Shown here: piece by piece, positions 39,806-48,768 of the stretch
Layout: the number at the start of each line of letters is the position of its first letter
Numbering within the stretch: position 1 is the stretch's first letter
Translations under genes and position numbers: made by a program
Origin: Sphingomicrobium sp. XHP0239
GTDB lineage: Bacteria; Pseudomonadota; Alphaproteobacteria; Sphingomonadales; Sphingomonadaceae
NCBI RefSeq assembly: GCF_039555325.1
Contig: NZ_CP154608.1
Span: 1,922,001-1,986,000, forward strand
DNA: 64,000 bases
Direction: 5' to 3'
The notes under the pieces: generated by a model
The model's database searches: none
Seen by the model: the letters and a program-made list of their open reading frames with translations, nothing else
What the model was told of the DNA's origin: nothing

Positions 39806-41031
39806 CAGCCCATCTTCTCCCGCTGCCGCGCGAGCGTCCGGAGCCGCAGCGCGCGCAACTTGATGAAGCCTTCCGCGTCCTTCTGGTCATAATCGCTCGT
39901 GCCTTCCTCGAAGGTCACGAGCTGTTCGTCGTAGAGCGAATAGGGACTGCTGCGCCCGATCACGGTCGCATTGCCCTTGTAGAGCTTGACCGTCACCTCG
40001 CCCGTCACCGGTCCCTGGCTGGCATCGACCGCCGCCTGCAACATCTCGCGCTCGGGCGAAAACCAGAAGCCGTCATAGACCAGCTGGGCATAGCGCGGCA
40101 TCAATTCGTCCTTCAGATGCATCGCGCCCGCGTCCAATGTGATGCTCTCCATCCCCCGCCGCGCGGCCAGCAGAACGGTGCCGCCGGGCGTCTCGTAGAT
40201 TCCACGCGACTTCATCCCGACCTGCCGGTTCTCCACGAGGTCGAGCCGCCCGATGCCGTTCGCGCCGCCGAGGTCGTTCAACTTCGCGAGCAACGTGGCG
40301 GGGCTCATCTTCTCGCCGTCGATCGACACCGGATCGCCCCGTTCGAAACCGATGCGGATGACGCTCGCTTTGTCGGGCGCATCCTCGGGCGACACGGTGC
40401 GCTGGTGTACATGCTCGGGCGCCTCGACGTCGGGATCCTCGAGCACGCGGCCCTCGCTGCTCGAATGCAGCAGGTTGGCGTCGATGGAGAAAGGCGCTTC
40501 CGATCGCTTGTCCTTGGCGATCGGGATCTGGTTCGCCTCGGCAAACGCCAGCAGATCGCCGCGCGACTTGAACTCCCAGTCGCGCCACGGGGCGATGACC
40601 TTGATGTCGGGCTTCAACGCATAATAGGCCAGCTCGAACCGCACCTGATCGTTGCCCTTGCCGGTCGCGCCGTGACAGACCGCGTCCGCGCCGACCTGCT
40701 CGGCGATGTCGACCTGCCACTTGGAAATCAGCGGCCGCGCGATCGATGTGCCGAGGAGGTATTGCCCTTCGTAAAGCGCGTTGGCGCGGAACATCGGGAA
40801 GACATAGTCGCGCACGAATTCCTCGCGCAGGTCCTCGATGAAGATATTGTCGGCCTTGATCCCGAGCAGTTCGGCCTTGCGCCGCGCTTCTTCGACCTCG
40901 CCCCCCTGGCCGAGATCGGCGGTGAAGGTGACGACTTCGGCGTCATAGTTCGTCTGCAGCCATTTCAGCATGATCGACGTGTCGAGCCCGCCCGAATAGG
41001 CGAGAACGATTTTCCGGGGCGATGAGGTCAC
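39805..41031 (-). CDS. argG: Argininosuccinate synthase
   Basis: ArgG joins citrulline and aspartate using ATP. The 408-residue protein begins with the pyrophosphatase-type P-loop AYSGGLDTS (residues 11-19), then [13 protein letters not shown] and the [22 protein letters not shown] region. It starts with GTG at 41031, overlapping the argR stop as GTGA; the length then matches the family. The next gene argH overlaps by one base. Confidence 0.97.
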   Translation of the reverse strand: MTSSPRKIVLAYSGGLDTSIMLKWLQTNYDAEVVTFTADLGQGGEVEEARRKAELLGIKADNIFIEDLREEFVRDYVFPMFRANALYEGQYLLGTSIARPLISKWQVDIAEQVGADAVCHGATGKGNDQVRFELAYYALKPDIKVIAPWRDWEFKSRGDLLAFAEANQIPIAKDKRSEAPFSIDANLLHSSSEGRVLEDPDVEAPEHVHQRTVSPEDAPDKASVIRIGFERGDPVSIDGEKMSPATLLAKLNDLGGANGIGRLDLVENRQVGMKSRGIYETPGGTVLLAARRGMESITLDAGAMHLKDELMPRYAQLVYDGFWFSPEREMLQAAVDASQGPVTGEVTVKLYKGNATVIGRSSPYSLYDEQLVTFEEGTSDYDQKDAEGFIKLRALRLRTLARQREKMG

Positions 41032-41489
41032 TTGGTCTTGTCCTTGGTCAGCATGTTGGCGAGCGCGGTGGGGCTGTGCCGGTCGCGCACGGCGATGAAG
41101 AGGGTGTCGTCGCCCGCGATGGTGCCGGCGACTTCGGGAAGGTCGGCGGCGTCGATTGCCGCGCCGACGATATGGGCCGAACCGGGTCTCGATCGGACCA
41201 CGACCATGAAACCCGTGGCCTCGGCCTGCACCACCCATTCGGCCACGATCCGGTCGAGCTCTTCGCTGCGGGCGTCGAGCTGGCCCAGCTGGTCGGGCAA
41301 GAGATAGACGGTGCGCCCCTCGCGGCGGCCCTTGACCGCGCCGATCGCGTCGAGGTCGCGGCTGACGGTTGCCTGCGTGGTCGGATGCCCCGCATCGGAA
41401 AGTGCCGCGACCAGATCCTCCTGGCTGGACGCGTCGCCCTGTCGCAGCATCCGCGCGAGCGCGTGGCGCCGGTCCTCGATCCGGGTCAT
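41028..41489 (-). CDS. argR: Arginine repressor ArgR
   Basis: ArgR is an arginine-sensing hexamer that binds ARG boxes and represses arginine synthesis genes. The 153-residue protein has a winged helix domain with [18 protein letters not shown] (about residues 36-53) and a C-terminal arginine-binding and oligomerisation domain ending in [19 protein letters not shown] and [15 protein letters not shown]. The GTIAGDDT motif is the core of the family's Arg site. Sequence feel ([15 protein letters not shown], PGSAH, TIAGDDT) is closer to actinobacterial ArgR than to that of enterics. It lies inside the operon it should control, so it is probably autoregulated. ATGA and GTGA overlaps on both sides. 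Confidence 0.94.
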   Translation of the reverse strand: MTRIEDRRHALARMLRQGDASSQEDLVAALSDAGHPTTQATVSRDLDAIGAVKGRREGRTVYLLPDQLGQLDARSEELDRIVAEWVVQAEATGFMVVVRSRPGSAHIVGAAIDAADLPEVAGTIAGDDTLFIAVRDRHSPTALANMLTKDKTK

Positions 41490-42358
41490 GGCCTCACCCC
41501 CAAGAGCCAGGCCAGCGCGCCGCGTACACTGTGCAGCCGGTTGGCCGCCTGCTGCCACACCGCACTCTTCGGCCCGTCGATGACCTCGGCCGTGACCTCT
41601 TGGCCGCGAATGGCGGGAAGGCAGTGGAGAAAACGGGCCTTAGGCTTCGCCTCGGCCATCAGGCGCTCGTCGACGCGAAAAGCGCCGAATGCCTGGCGCC
41701 GCGTTTCGCCCTCGTCGTCCTGGCCCATCGACACCCAGACGTCGGTGTAGATCACGTCCGCTCCCGCCACGGCCTCGGTCGGATCGCCGGTCACCGACAC
41801 ACCGGGGAGGTCGGCCGTCGCGGGCTCGAAACCGTAGCCCTCCGGCGCCGCGAGAACGAACGTCGCGCCCAGCTTCGACGCGCCGACCGCAAGACTGCGC
41901 GACACGTTGTTGCCGTCGCCGACGAAGGCGATCTTCCGCCCCTCGATCGACCCGAACAGCTGCTCGACGGTCAAAAGGTCCGCCAGCCCCTGCAACGGGT
42001 GCGCCAGATCGGACAGCATGTTGACGACGGGCGTGTCGGGCACCGCGTCGCGAAACGTCTCGAGGACATCGTGATCCTTCACCCGCGCGGCGATCATCGC
42101 GTGATAGCAGGCCAGCGTTCGCGCGACGTCTTCGGCGCTTTCGCGGCCGCCAACGCCGACCTCGTCGGCACGTACGGTGACCGGGTGCCCGCCGAGCGCC
42201 ACCACCGCCATCTCCATCGAATGGCGTGTCCGCGTACTCGGTTTCTCGAACAGGAGCGCGACGCCCTTGCCCGCCAGCGGTCGAGGCAACTCGTCCTTCT
42301 GCGCCAGCGCGATCATGCCACGGATCGTGTCCGCTTCCAGTTCGGCGAGCGTCAGCAC
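41486..42358 (-). CDS. argF: Ornithine carbamoyltransferase
   Basis: ArgF makes citrulline from ornithine and carbamoyl phosphate. The 290-residue protein has the carbamoyl-phosphate motif STRTR (41-45), HPLQ (120-123), the ornithine-loop DVWVSMGQ and HCLPA (245-249). It is about 15 residues shorter at the N-terminus than most members. The start is GTG at 42358 with AAGGAG seven bases upstream, which overlaps the argB end by seven bases, so the short N-terminus looks real. Confidence 0.95.
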   Translation of the reverse strand: MLTLAELEADTIRGMIALAQKDELPRPLAGKGVALLFEKPSTRTRHSMEMAVVALGGHPVTVRADEVGVGGRESAEDVARTLACYHAMIAARVKDHDVLETFRDAVPDTPVVNMLSDLAHPLQGLADLLTVEQLFGSIEGRKIAFVGDGNNVSRSLAVGASKLGATFVLAAPEGYGFEPATADLPGVSVTGDPTEAVAGADVIYTDVWVSMGQDDEGETRRQAFGAFRVDERLMAEAKPKARFLHCLPAIRGQEVTAEVIDGPKSAVWQQAANRLHSVRGALAWLLGVRP

Positions 42359-43248
42359 GGTACATTCTCCTTGATGATCATGGTCCCGATCCCCTCGTCG
42401 GTCAGCATTTCGATAAGCAGGCTGTGCGCGATCCGCCCGTCGAGGATGTGCGCGCGCGGCACCCCCGCCTCGACCGCGCCGATGCAGGCGGTCAGCTTCG
42501 GGATCATTCCCGCGCCGACCGCGCCGCCGTCGATCATCGCCGCCGCCTCTGCTGCGGTCAGCCGCGGGATCAGGCTGGCGGCATCCCCCGCATCTGCCAG
42601 CAGGCCCGGCGCGGCGGTCAGATAGACGATCTTCTCCGCCCCGACCGCCGCCGCGATCGCGCAGGCGGCGGCGTCGGCATTGATGTTGTAGGGCTGGCCC
42701 GCCCGATCGGCGCCCACGGTCGAGACCACCGGGACGAGCCCCTCGTCGAGCAGACGGGTGAGGACCGACGCGCGCACTTCCTCGACGTCGCCGACGAACC
42801 CCAGCTTCGGATCGCGCTGGCGCGCCACCAGCAGCCCGCCGTCCTCGCCCGACACGCCGACCGCGACCGGATCGTCCCCCGCCTCGACGTTGAACTTGGA
42901 CACGAGGTCGCGATTGACCTTGCCGACCAACGTCATCCGCACCGCCGCGAGCGTCGGGGCGTCGGTGACCCGCAAGCCATCCTCGAAGCGCCGTTCGATC
43001 CCGAACGCGCCCAGCGTCTCGTCGATCTGCGGCCCGCCGCCATGCACGACGATGCAGCGCACGCCGACCTGCCGCAGCAGCAGCACGTCCTGCGCCAACG
43101 CGCGGTCGACCTCCTCCTCGATGGCGTTACCGCCGAGCTTTACGACGATGGTCCGCCCCGCGAACCCGCGCACGTACGGCAGCGCCTGCACCAGCACCTG
43201 CGCGGTGTCGGCGGGGGTCAGCCCGTGATGGCGAGTGGCACCCGTCAC
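42352..43248 (-). CDS. argB: Acetylglutamate kinase
   Basis: ArgB phosphorylates N-acetylglutamate, usually the arginine-inhibited step. The 298-residue protein has [39 protein letters not shown] and GGMIPK-type sequence ([12 protein letters not shown]). The ending [26 protein letters not shown] recalls actinobacterial homologues. Length suits the arginine-sensitive class. GTG start at 43248 overlaps the argJ stop as GTGA. Confidence 0.96.
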   Translation of the reverse strand: MTGATRHHGLTPADTAQVLVQALPYVRGFAGRTIVVKLGGNAIEEEVDRALAQDVLLLRQVGVRCIVVHGGGPQIDETLGAFGIERRFEDGLRVTDAPTLAAVRMTLVGKVNRDLVSKFNVEAGDDPVAVGVSGEDGGLLVARQRDPKLGFVGDVEEVRASVLTRLLDEGLVPVVSTVGADRAGQPYNINADAAACAIAAAVGAEKIVYLTAAPGLLADAGDAASLIPRLTAAEAAAMIDGGAVGAGMIPKLTACIGAVEAGVPRAHILDGRIAHSLLIEMLTDEGIGTMIIKENVPC

Positions 43249-44405
43249 GACGTCACCACGTTTTCCTTGATATATCCCGGGCCCAGATCGATCCCGATCG
43301 CGTTCGCCAACCCGTCGCCCGCGCCGAGGTCGATCGCGATCGTGACCTCGGCGTCCTGCATGTGGGTGCGCACCGCCTCGGCATCGTGCGCCACTTCGAC
43401 CCCGCCCCTCGCGACCGTGACCCCGCCATAGGAAACCGCGGATTTCTCGACGTCCATCTCGACGCCGCAGCTGCCCGCCGCCGCGAGAATGCGACCCCAA
43501 TAGGGATCTGACCCGTGCCAGCTGCACTTGACCAGATTGTTCTCGGCAATGGCCTTGGCGCACTGCCGCGCCGCCGCCTCGTCCGCCGCACCGCGCACCG
43601 ACAGATGGACGATCTTCGTCACGCCTTCCGCATCGCGTGCCATCATCAGCGTCAACTGGTGGCAAAGGCTCGCCAGCGCCGACCGGAACTCGTCCTTGTC
43701 GACGGCGCCCGCCCGCCCATTGGCGAGCATCAGCACGGTGTCGTTGGTCGACGTCGCGCCATCGACGTTGAGCGAGTTGAAGCTCCCCGCCACCGCTTCG
43801 CGCAGCATCGCGGTCATCTCGTCGGGCTCCAGCGCCGCGTCGGTGGTCAGGAAGGCCAGCATCGTCGCCATGTTGGGCGCGATCATTCCCGAACCCTTCG
43901 CCATCCCGCCCAGCGTGAAGTTCGATCCCTTCACGACCATTTCCTTGGGCACATGGTCGGTCGTCATGATCGCGGTCGCGGCCTTCAGGTGGGTGTGGGT
44001 CGACAGGTTCTGCGAAAGCGTCGCGATCCCCGGCAGAACCTTTTCCATCGGCAGCGCGAAGCCGATCGGCCCCGTCGAACAGACCAGCACATGCTCGTCC
44101 GCCACGCCCAGCGCCTTGGCCGTTGCCTCCGTCATCGTTTTGGCATCGTCCATGCCCGGCGCGCCCGTGCCCGCATTGGCGTTCCCCGAATTGACGACGA
44201 TCGCGCTCGCGCGCCCTCCCGATGCCGCGAGCTGCGCCTTGGTATGCACGACCGGCGGGGCGATGAACTTGTTCTGCGTGAACACGCCCGCCGCGGCGAC
44301 CGGCTGTCCGTCGTCGGTGGCAACGATGGCGAGGTCGCGGCGGCGCATCTTGATGCCCGTCGCCATTCCGCCCGCGACGAAGCCCGGGGCCGCGGTCACG
44401 CTCAT
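43245..44405 (-). CDS. argJ: Bifunctional glutamate N-acetyltransferase / ornithine acetyltransferase
   Basis: ArgJ recycles the acetyl group from acetylornithine onto glutamate; bifunctional forms also use acetyl-CoA. The 386-residue precursor has the self-cleavage site GATSTNDT, where Thr218 becomes the nucleophile and splits the chain into two subunits, and the family's SGNANAGTG and [17 protein letters not shown]. With argJ present an argE deacetylase is not needed. It is ATGA-coupled to argC and GTGA-coupled to argB. Confidence 0.96.
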   Translation of the reverse strand: MSVTAAPGFVAGGMATGIKMRRRDLAIVATDDGQPVAAAGVFTQNKFIAPPVVHTKAQLAASGGRASAIVVNSGNANAGTGAPGMDDAKTMTEATAKALGVADEHVLVCSTGPIGFALPMEKVLPGIATLSQNLSTHTHLKAATAIMTTDHVPKEMVVKGSNFTLGGMAKGSGMIAPNMATMLAFLTTDAALEPDEMTAMLREAVAGSFNSLNVDGATSTNDTVLMLANGRAGAVDKDEFRSALASLCHQLTLMMARDAEGVTKIVHLSVRGAADEAAARQCAKAIAENNLVKCSWHGSDPYWGRILAAAGSCGVEMDVEKSAVSYGGVTVARGGVEVAHDAEAVRTHMQDAEVTIAIDLGAGDGLANAIGIDLGPGYIKENVVTS

Positions 44406-45415
44406 GGATGCACTCCCGCCGTCGACAGGCCCGCCGTCTCGTCGAGCCCCAGCATGATGTTGGCGCACTGGATCATCTGTCCCGCCGCTCCCTTTCCAAG
44501 ATTGTCGATCACGCCCAGCGCCAGGATCCGGCCCGTCCGCTCGCACCGCCGTGCCGTCATGTGCACCGCATTGGTGCCGAGGACTGCCTTGGTCGCCGGC
44601 GGCGCGGAGGCAACGTGCACGAACGGCTCGTCGGCATAGGCATTGCGCATCGCCTCCAGCGGATCGCCATCCCCGGCCGCCTCGGCGGTGCAGGTGACGA
44701 GGATGCCGCGGTCGATCGGGACGAGGTGCGGGGTGAAGAGGAGGGACTGCCCCAGCGCCTGCTCCATCTCGCCGGTATGGCGATGGGTCAGCAGACCATA
44801 GGCCGACAGCGATCCGTGGACGCTGTTGAAATGGGTCGTTTCGCTCGGCGCCTTGCCTGCGCCCGACACGCCCGACATGCCGTTGACCGCGATGCTTCCC
44901 GGCGCGATCAGCCCCGCCTCCACCAGCGGCTTCAGAGTCAGGATCGCTGCCGTGGCATAGCAGCCCGCCGCCGCCACCGCCGTCGCCGATCCGATCGCTT
45001 CCCGGTGCAGTTCGGGGATTCCGGTGACGAACCGGTCGAGCAGGTCGGGCGCCTGGTGCGCCTCGCCGTACCAGCGTGCATACTCATCGGCCGCGGACAG
45101 CCGGAAATCGGCACCCAGGTCCACGAACGGCACCCCCGCATCGAGGATCGTGGCCGCCAGCTCCTGGCTCTTCCCGTGCGGCAGCGCCGCTAAGACGAGG
45201 TCCGCCTCGTTCAGCAGCGATGCGTCCCAATCGACGATCGATGCGTCCGGAAAGGCGAGCGCGAGGTTGGGGTGCACCTCGGCAACGGCTTTCCCCGCGT
45301 CGGACGCCCCCACCAGCGGTCCGGCCACGAGCGACGGATGCGCGTCGATGAGCCGCAAAAGCTCCCGCCCCACGAATCCACTCGCACCCAATATTGTACA
45401 CTTTATGCGTTTCAT
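44402..45415 (-). CDS. argC: N-acetyl-gamma-glutamyl-phosphate reductase
   Basis: ArgC reduces acetylglutamyl phosphate to the semialdehyde with NADPH. The 337-residue protein starts with [17 protein letters not shown] (Rossmann motif) and has the catalytic Cys152 in AAGCYATAA. Length and layout suit the long (type 1) class. It is the first gene of the argCJBFRGH operon; a near-perfect ARG box lies 10 bp before its ATG, and the region up to 45565 is shared with a divergent lipoprotein gene. Confidence 0.96.
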   Translation of the reverse strand: MKRIKCTILGASGFVGRELLRLIDAHPSLVAGPLVGASDAGKAVAEVHPNLALAFPDASIVDWDASLLNEADLVLAALPHGKSQELAATILDAGVPFVDLGADFRLSAADEYARWYGEAHQAPDLLDRFVTGIPELHREAIGSATAVAAAGCYATAAILTLKPLVEAGLIAPGSIAVNGMSGVSGAGKAPSETTHFNSVHGSLSAYGLLTHRHTGEMEQALGQSLLFTPHLVPIDRGILVTCTAEAAGDGDPLEAMRNAYADEPFVHVASAPPATKAVLGTNAVHMTARRCERTGRILALGVIDNLGKGAAGQMIQCANIMLGLDETAGLSTAGVHP

Positions 45416-45424
45416 CCGTGCCCA

Positions 45425-45442
45425 TATGCATTTTTATGCATC
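45425..45442. promoter_or_regulatory. ARG box (ArgR operator) in front of argC
   Basis: TATGCATTTTTATGCATC matches the ArgR consensus TNTGNATWWWWATNCANA at every specified position but the last. It lies 10 bp upstream of the argC ATG on the minus strand. TATGCA recurs at 45435 and 45444, so three copies sit 9-10 bp apart, one turn of DNA. A left-half-only match occurs 3 bp on the argC side (45404-45421), spanning the start codon. Confidence 0.8.
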
Positions 45443-45565
45443 ATATGCAAGCGATGTTCGTTCGGGGATCGCCGAAAGCTGCACACCGCTGTCACCACCA
45501 CCGACCCGGCGGAACCAGCGGGTCGGCTGCCGCGCTTTCCCTCCGACCGCGAAGGAGAAACGCCC

Positions 45566-46432
45566 ATGTGTGACCAGCATCAGAACATCGATCCAGAAGC
45601 CCTGTCGCTCAGCCGGCGCCGTTTCGCCGTGCTCGGCCTTGCGACCACGCTCGCCGCCTGCACAACCCCGGGCACGATGGCGATGGGCGGGCTGACCCAG
45701 CGCAACGTGACCCTTCGCACCCCCGATGGCACGATGGACGCCTTCTTCGTTTATCCCGAAGGTCAGGTCAGCCAGGCAATCATCGTCTGGCCCGATGTCG
45801 CGGGTCTGCGCCCGGCGTTCGAAACGATGGCGCGCCGCACCGCCTCCACCGGCCGCGCCGTGCTGGTCGTCAATCCCTACTATCGCGACGGCGCCGCGCC
45901 GCAGTTCGCCGACTTCGCCTCCTTCCGCGAACAGGATGGATTCCAGACGGTGGGGCCGTGGCGCGAGAAGCTGACCCCCGCCGCCCTTCGTTCGGACACG
46001 AATGCGATCATCGACTGGCTCGACACGCAGGACGCGGTCGACGGGTCGGTCGGCATGGGCGCCGAAGGCTATTGCATGGGCGGGCCGTTCACCGTCCGCT
46101 CGGCCGTCGCGCGTCCCGACCGCGTGCGCGCCGCCGCCAGCTTCCATGGCGGCGGACTCGTCAGCGAAAATGCCGACAGCCCCCACCGCCAGCTCGACGA
46201 GACTCGGGCACGCTATCTGTTCGCCATCGCGCAGGACGACGATGCCGAAGCCCCGCAGGCCAAGACGCGGCTGCGCCAGGCGGCACAGGCCGCGGGCCGC
46301 CCCGCCGAGGTCGAGGTCTATGCCGGCGACCACGGCTGGACCGTTCTCGACAGCCCGGCCTACGATCAGGCAGCCGCCGAACGCGCCTATGGCCGCAAGA
46401 TCGCTCTCTACGACGCGGTTCGCGGCGCCTGA
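45566..46432 (+). CDS. Dienelactone hydrolase family lipoprotein, Tat-type signal
   Basis: The 288-residue protein has a twin-arginine motif SRRRFAVLG (residues 16-24) and a lipobox LAAC with Cys32, so it is likely exported folded and lipid-anchored. The mature part is a dienelactone-hydrolase fold with nucleophile Cys170 in GYCMGG, an Asp in the DDDAEAP loop and His256 in GDHGW, giving the family's Cys-Asp-His triad. Substrate unknown; exported members are less usual than cytoplasmic ones. AAGGAG precedes the ATG. The next gene starts with no gap (TGAATG). Confidence 0.88.
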   Translation: MCDQHQNIDPEALSLSRRRFAVLGLATTLAACTTPGTMAMGGLTQRNVTLRTPDGTMDAFFVYPEGQVSQAIIVWPDVAGLRPAFETMARRTASTGRAVLVVNPYYRDGAAPQFADFASFREQDGFQTVGPWREKLTPAALRSDTNAIIDWLDTQDAVDGSVGMGAEGYCMGGPFTVRSAVARPDRVRAAASFHGGGLVSENADSPHRQLDETRARYLFAIAQDDDAEAPQAKTRLRQAAQAAGRPAEVEVYAGDHGWTVLDSPAYDQAAAERAYGRKIALYDAVRGA

Positions 46433-47377
46433 ATGCGCGTCGCCATCGTCGGTGCCGGAATGGCGGGTCTCGCCTGCGCGCGCGCGCTGACAGACGCGGA
46501 CGCGAACGTGCAGGTCCGACTGTTCGACAAGGGCCGTGGCCCCGGAGGGCGCATGTCCGCGCGCCGCGCCACGGTCGGCGGGGACACGCTGCGGTTCGAT
46601 CACGGCGCCCAATATTTCACCGCTCGCGATCCCGCCTTTCGATCCCTCGTCGATGAATGGAAAGCGGCGAGTGTGGTGGCTCGCTGGCCCGTGGCGGGCG
46701 ACGATGCGTTCGTCGGCACCCCCGCGATGAACGCCCCGATCCGCGCGCTCGCAGCCGACCATGACGTGCGCTTCGCATGCCGCATCGATCGTGCCGAACG
46801 GCGCGAGGGAAAATGGACGCTTCTCAGCGGCGAAAGCGAGGAGACCGGTCCCTACGACGCCCTCATTGTGGCGATCCCGGCGGAACAGGCCGCGCCGCTG
46901 CTCGCCTCCCACGACGACGAGATGGCTTCCGCCGCCCGCGCGACCGTCTCCGATCCCTGCTGGACCGTCATGGTCCGCTTCACCGAACCGCTCGATCGTC
47001 CCGACACGCTGTGCGATGCCGGCGCCATCGGCTGGGCCGCGCGCGACAGCGCCAAGCCGGGGCGTGACGGGCGTGAATGCTGGGTGATCCAGGCCGGTCC
47101 CGACTGGTCGCGTGCGCACCTCGAAGACGATGCCGATACCGTCGCGACCGCGCTGCTCGATGCGTTCAGCGCGGCGGGACGCGACCTGCCCCCGCATGAC
47201 CACCTCGCCGCGCACCGCTGGCGCTACGCCCGCTCCGGCTCGGCGGGCCGCGACTTCCTCTGGAACGGCGATCTGCGGCTCGGTGCGTGCGGGGACTGGC
47301 TGCTCGGCCCGCGGGTCGAGAATGCCTTTCTGTCCGGCGCCCGTCTCGGCGCCCGCATCCGGAGCGAGCGTACATGA
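46433..47377 (+). CDS. FAD-dependent oxidoreductase, renalase-like
   Basis: The 314-residue flavoprotein starts with VAIVGAGMAGLACARAL, has the second FAD element LFDKGRGPGGRMSARR and FDHGAQYFTARDPAF, the signature shared by renalase and its bacterial relatives, which oxidise alpha-NAD(P)H isomers. The C-terminal FAD motif is GDWLLGPRVENAFLSGARLG. It begins directly after the hydrolase stop and overlaps the DUF427 start by ATGA. Confidence 0.88.
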   Translation: MRVAIVGAGMAGLACARALTDADANVQVRLFDKGRGPGGRMSARRATVGGDTLRFDHGAQYFTARDPAFRSLVDEWKAASVVARWPVAGDDAFVGTPAMNAPIRALAADHDVRFACRIDRAERREGKWTLLSGESEETGPYDALIVAIPAEQAAPLLASHDDEMASAARATVSDPCWTVMVRFTEPLDRPDTLCDAGAIGWAARDSAKPGRDGRECWVIQAGPDWSRAHLEDDADTVATALLDAFSAAGRDLPPHDHLAAHRWRYARSGSAGRDFLWNGDLRLGACGDWLLGPRVENAFLSGARLGARIRSERT

Positions 47378-47871
47378 TCCACCCCGATCCCGATCCCGTC
47401 GGCCCCGGCCAGCGCAGCGTATGGGACTTTCCGCGCCCCGCCGTACCCGAGAAGACCGATGCGCATGTCGTCGTCGCGCATGCCGGTGTGACGCTCGCCG
47501 ACACCCGCCGCGCCGTGCGGACGCTGGAGACCAGCCATCCACCGAGCTATTATCTGCCGCAGGACGATATCGACATGGCGCCGCTCGAACGCGCCGAGGG
47601 CCGATCCTTGTGCGAATGGAAGGGCCAGGCGCGCTACTGGACGGTGGTCATCGGCGACGACCGCTTCGAACGCGTTGGATGGAGCTATCCCGACCCGACC
47701 CCCGCCTTCGCCGTGCTGAAGGATCATGTCGCCTTCTACGCCGCGCCGTTCGACACGGTCACGGTCGACGGCGAACAGGTCGTGCCTCAACCGGGCGGTT
47801 TCTACGGCGGCTGGATCACGAGCGACCTCGCGGGTCCGTTCAAGGGTATCCCGGGCAGCCGCTTCTGGTGA
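47374..47871 (+). CDS. DUF427 domain-containing protein
   Basis: The 165-residue protein carries the DUF427 beta-fold (about residues 30-140): VVAHAGVTLADTRRAVRTLE, PPSYYLPQDDIDM, CEWKGQARYWTV and DHVAFYAAPFD. Function of the family is unknown. It ends the three-gene unit with the hydrolase lipoprotein and the renalase-like enzyme, coupled by ATGA. The stop is 7 bp from that of the convergent FMN reductase gene. Confidence 0.9.
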   Translation: MIHPDPDPVGPGQRSVWDFPRPAVPEKTDAHVVVAHAGVTLADTRRAVRTLETSHPPSYYLPQDDIDMAPLERAEGRSLCEWKGQARYWTVVIGDDRFERVGWSYPDPTPAFAVLKDHVAFYAAPFDTVTVDGEQVVPQPGGFYGGWITSDLAGPFKGIPGSRFW

Positions 47872-47878
47872 TTTCCGC

Positions 47879-48652
47879 CTAGTCGTCCCGGCGATGTTCG
47901 GGGTTGGGCCAGCCGGGCTTGGATCCGTCGTCCCACTCTTCCCGAACATTGCCCTCGGCGGGGATACCGCCGGCATCCTTCAGCATCCGCGCCAGGTGCA
48001 GCAGGTTGAACGCCATGAAGGTCGTGTTGCGCTGCGTGAAGACATTGTCGAATCCGACACGCTCCTCACCGTCCTCTTTCTCGTCGCCGTAGCTCGGCCC
48101 CGGCCCCGCCTCGCCGATCCAGCCGCAATCGGCCTGCGGCGGAACCGTGTAGCCGACATGGCTCATCGCGTAGAGGCAGCCCGACGCGACGTGCTTGATG
48201 CCGTCCTCGTTCCCCGTGACCACGACGCCCCCGACCTTGCCATAGAAAAGATACTGGCCCTTGTCGTTGGTCTGCCCCGAATGGGCATAGAGCTTCTCGA
48301 TGAACGCCTGCGCGAGCGAGCTTTTCTCGCCCAGCCAGATCGGCGTCCCCAGGACCAGGATGTCCGCCCCGATCACCCGGTCGCAGATCTTGGGCCAGTC
48401 GTCCCGCTCCCATCCATGTTCGGTCATGTCGGCATAGACGCCGGGCGCCAGCAAATGCTCGGACAGCCGCAGCCGATCGACGCTCACCTCCTGGCGCGTG
48501 AAGATTTCGTCGACCACGTCGAGCAGGGTGTCGGTATGGCTGTCGGCCGAGGGCGGTTTCAGCGTGGCGTTCACCAGCACCGCCTTCAGCCCCGAAAAAT
48601 CGCTCTTCGCCCCGGCGCAGATCTCCGCCTGCGTGTCGCTCAACTTGCTCAT
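47879..48652 (-). CDS. Flavodoxin-like NAD(P)H-dependent FMN reductase
   Basis: The 257-residue protein has the flavodoxin fold: AVLVNATLKPPSADSHTDT with the phosphate-binding loop, ADILVLGTPIWLGEKSS, and GVVVTGNEDGIKHVASG. It should reduce quinones, flavins or azo-type compounds with NAD(P)H. The ATG at 48652 is chosen because AGGAAC lies seven bases before it; in-frame ATGs at 48667 and 48688 exist. Divergent from nhaA, whose start is 116 bp away. Confidence 0.87.
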   Translation of the reverse strand: MSKLSDTQAEICAGAKSDFSGLKAVLVNATLKPPSADSHTDTLLDVVDEIFTRQEVSVDRLRLSEHLLAPGVYADMTEHGWERDDWPKICDRVIGADILVLGTPIWLGEKSSLAQAFIEKLYAHSGQTNDKGQYLFYGKVGGVVVTGNEDGIKHVASGCLYAMSHVGYTVPPQADCGWIGEAGPGPSYGDEKEDGEERVGFDNVFTQRNTTFMAFNLLHLARMLKDAGGIPAEGNVREEWDDGSKPGWPNPEHRRDD

Positions 48653-48768
48653 CGGATCGTTCCTCATGGTGGAATGGCGTGTCGCCAACGTTGCGAGCGC
48701 ACAAAAAGTGTCGAAAAACGACAGATGACGGTCGACTTGGCGCCCGCGCTCTGGCTATCACCCTGCGC

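Noticed and set aside
45404..45421. A second full ARG box at the 3-bp spacing seen in E. coli
   Set aside because: Only the left half fits (TATG, T-rich centre); the right half fails at most fixed positions. Mentioned only as a half-site.
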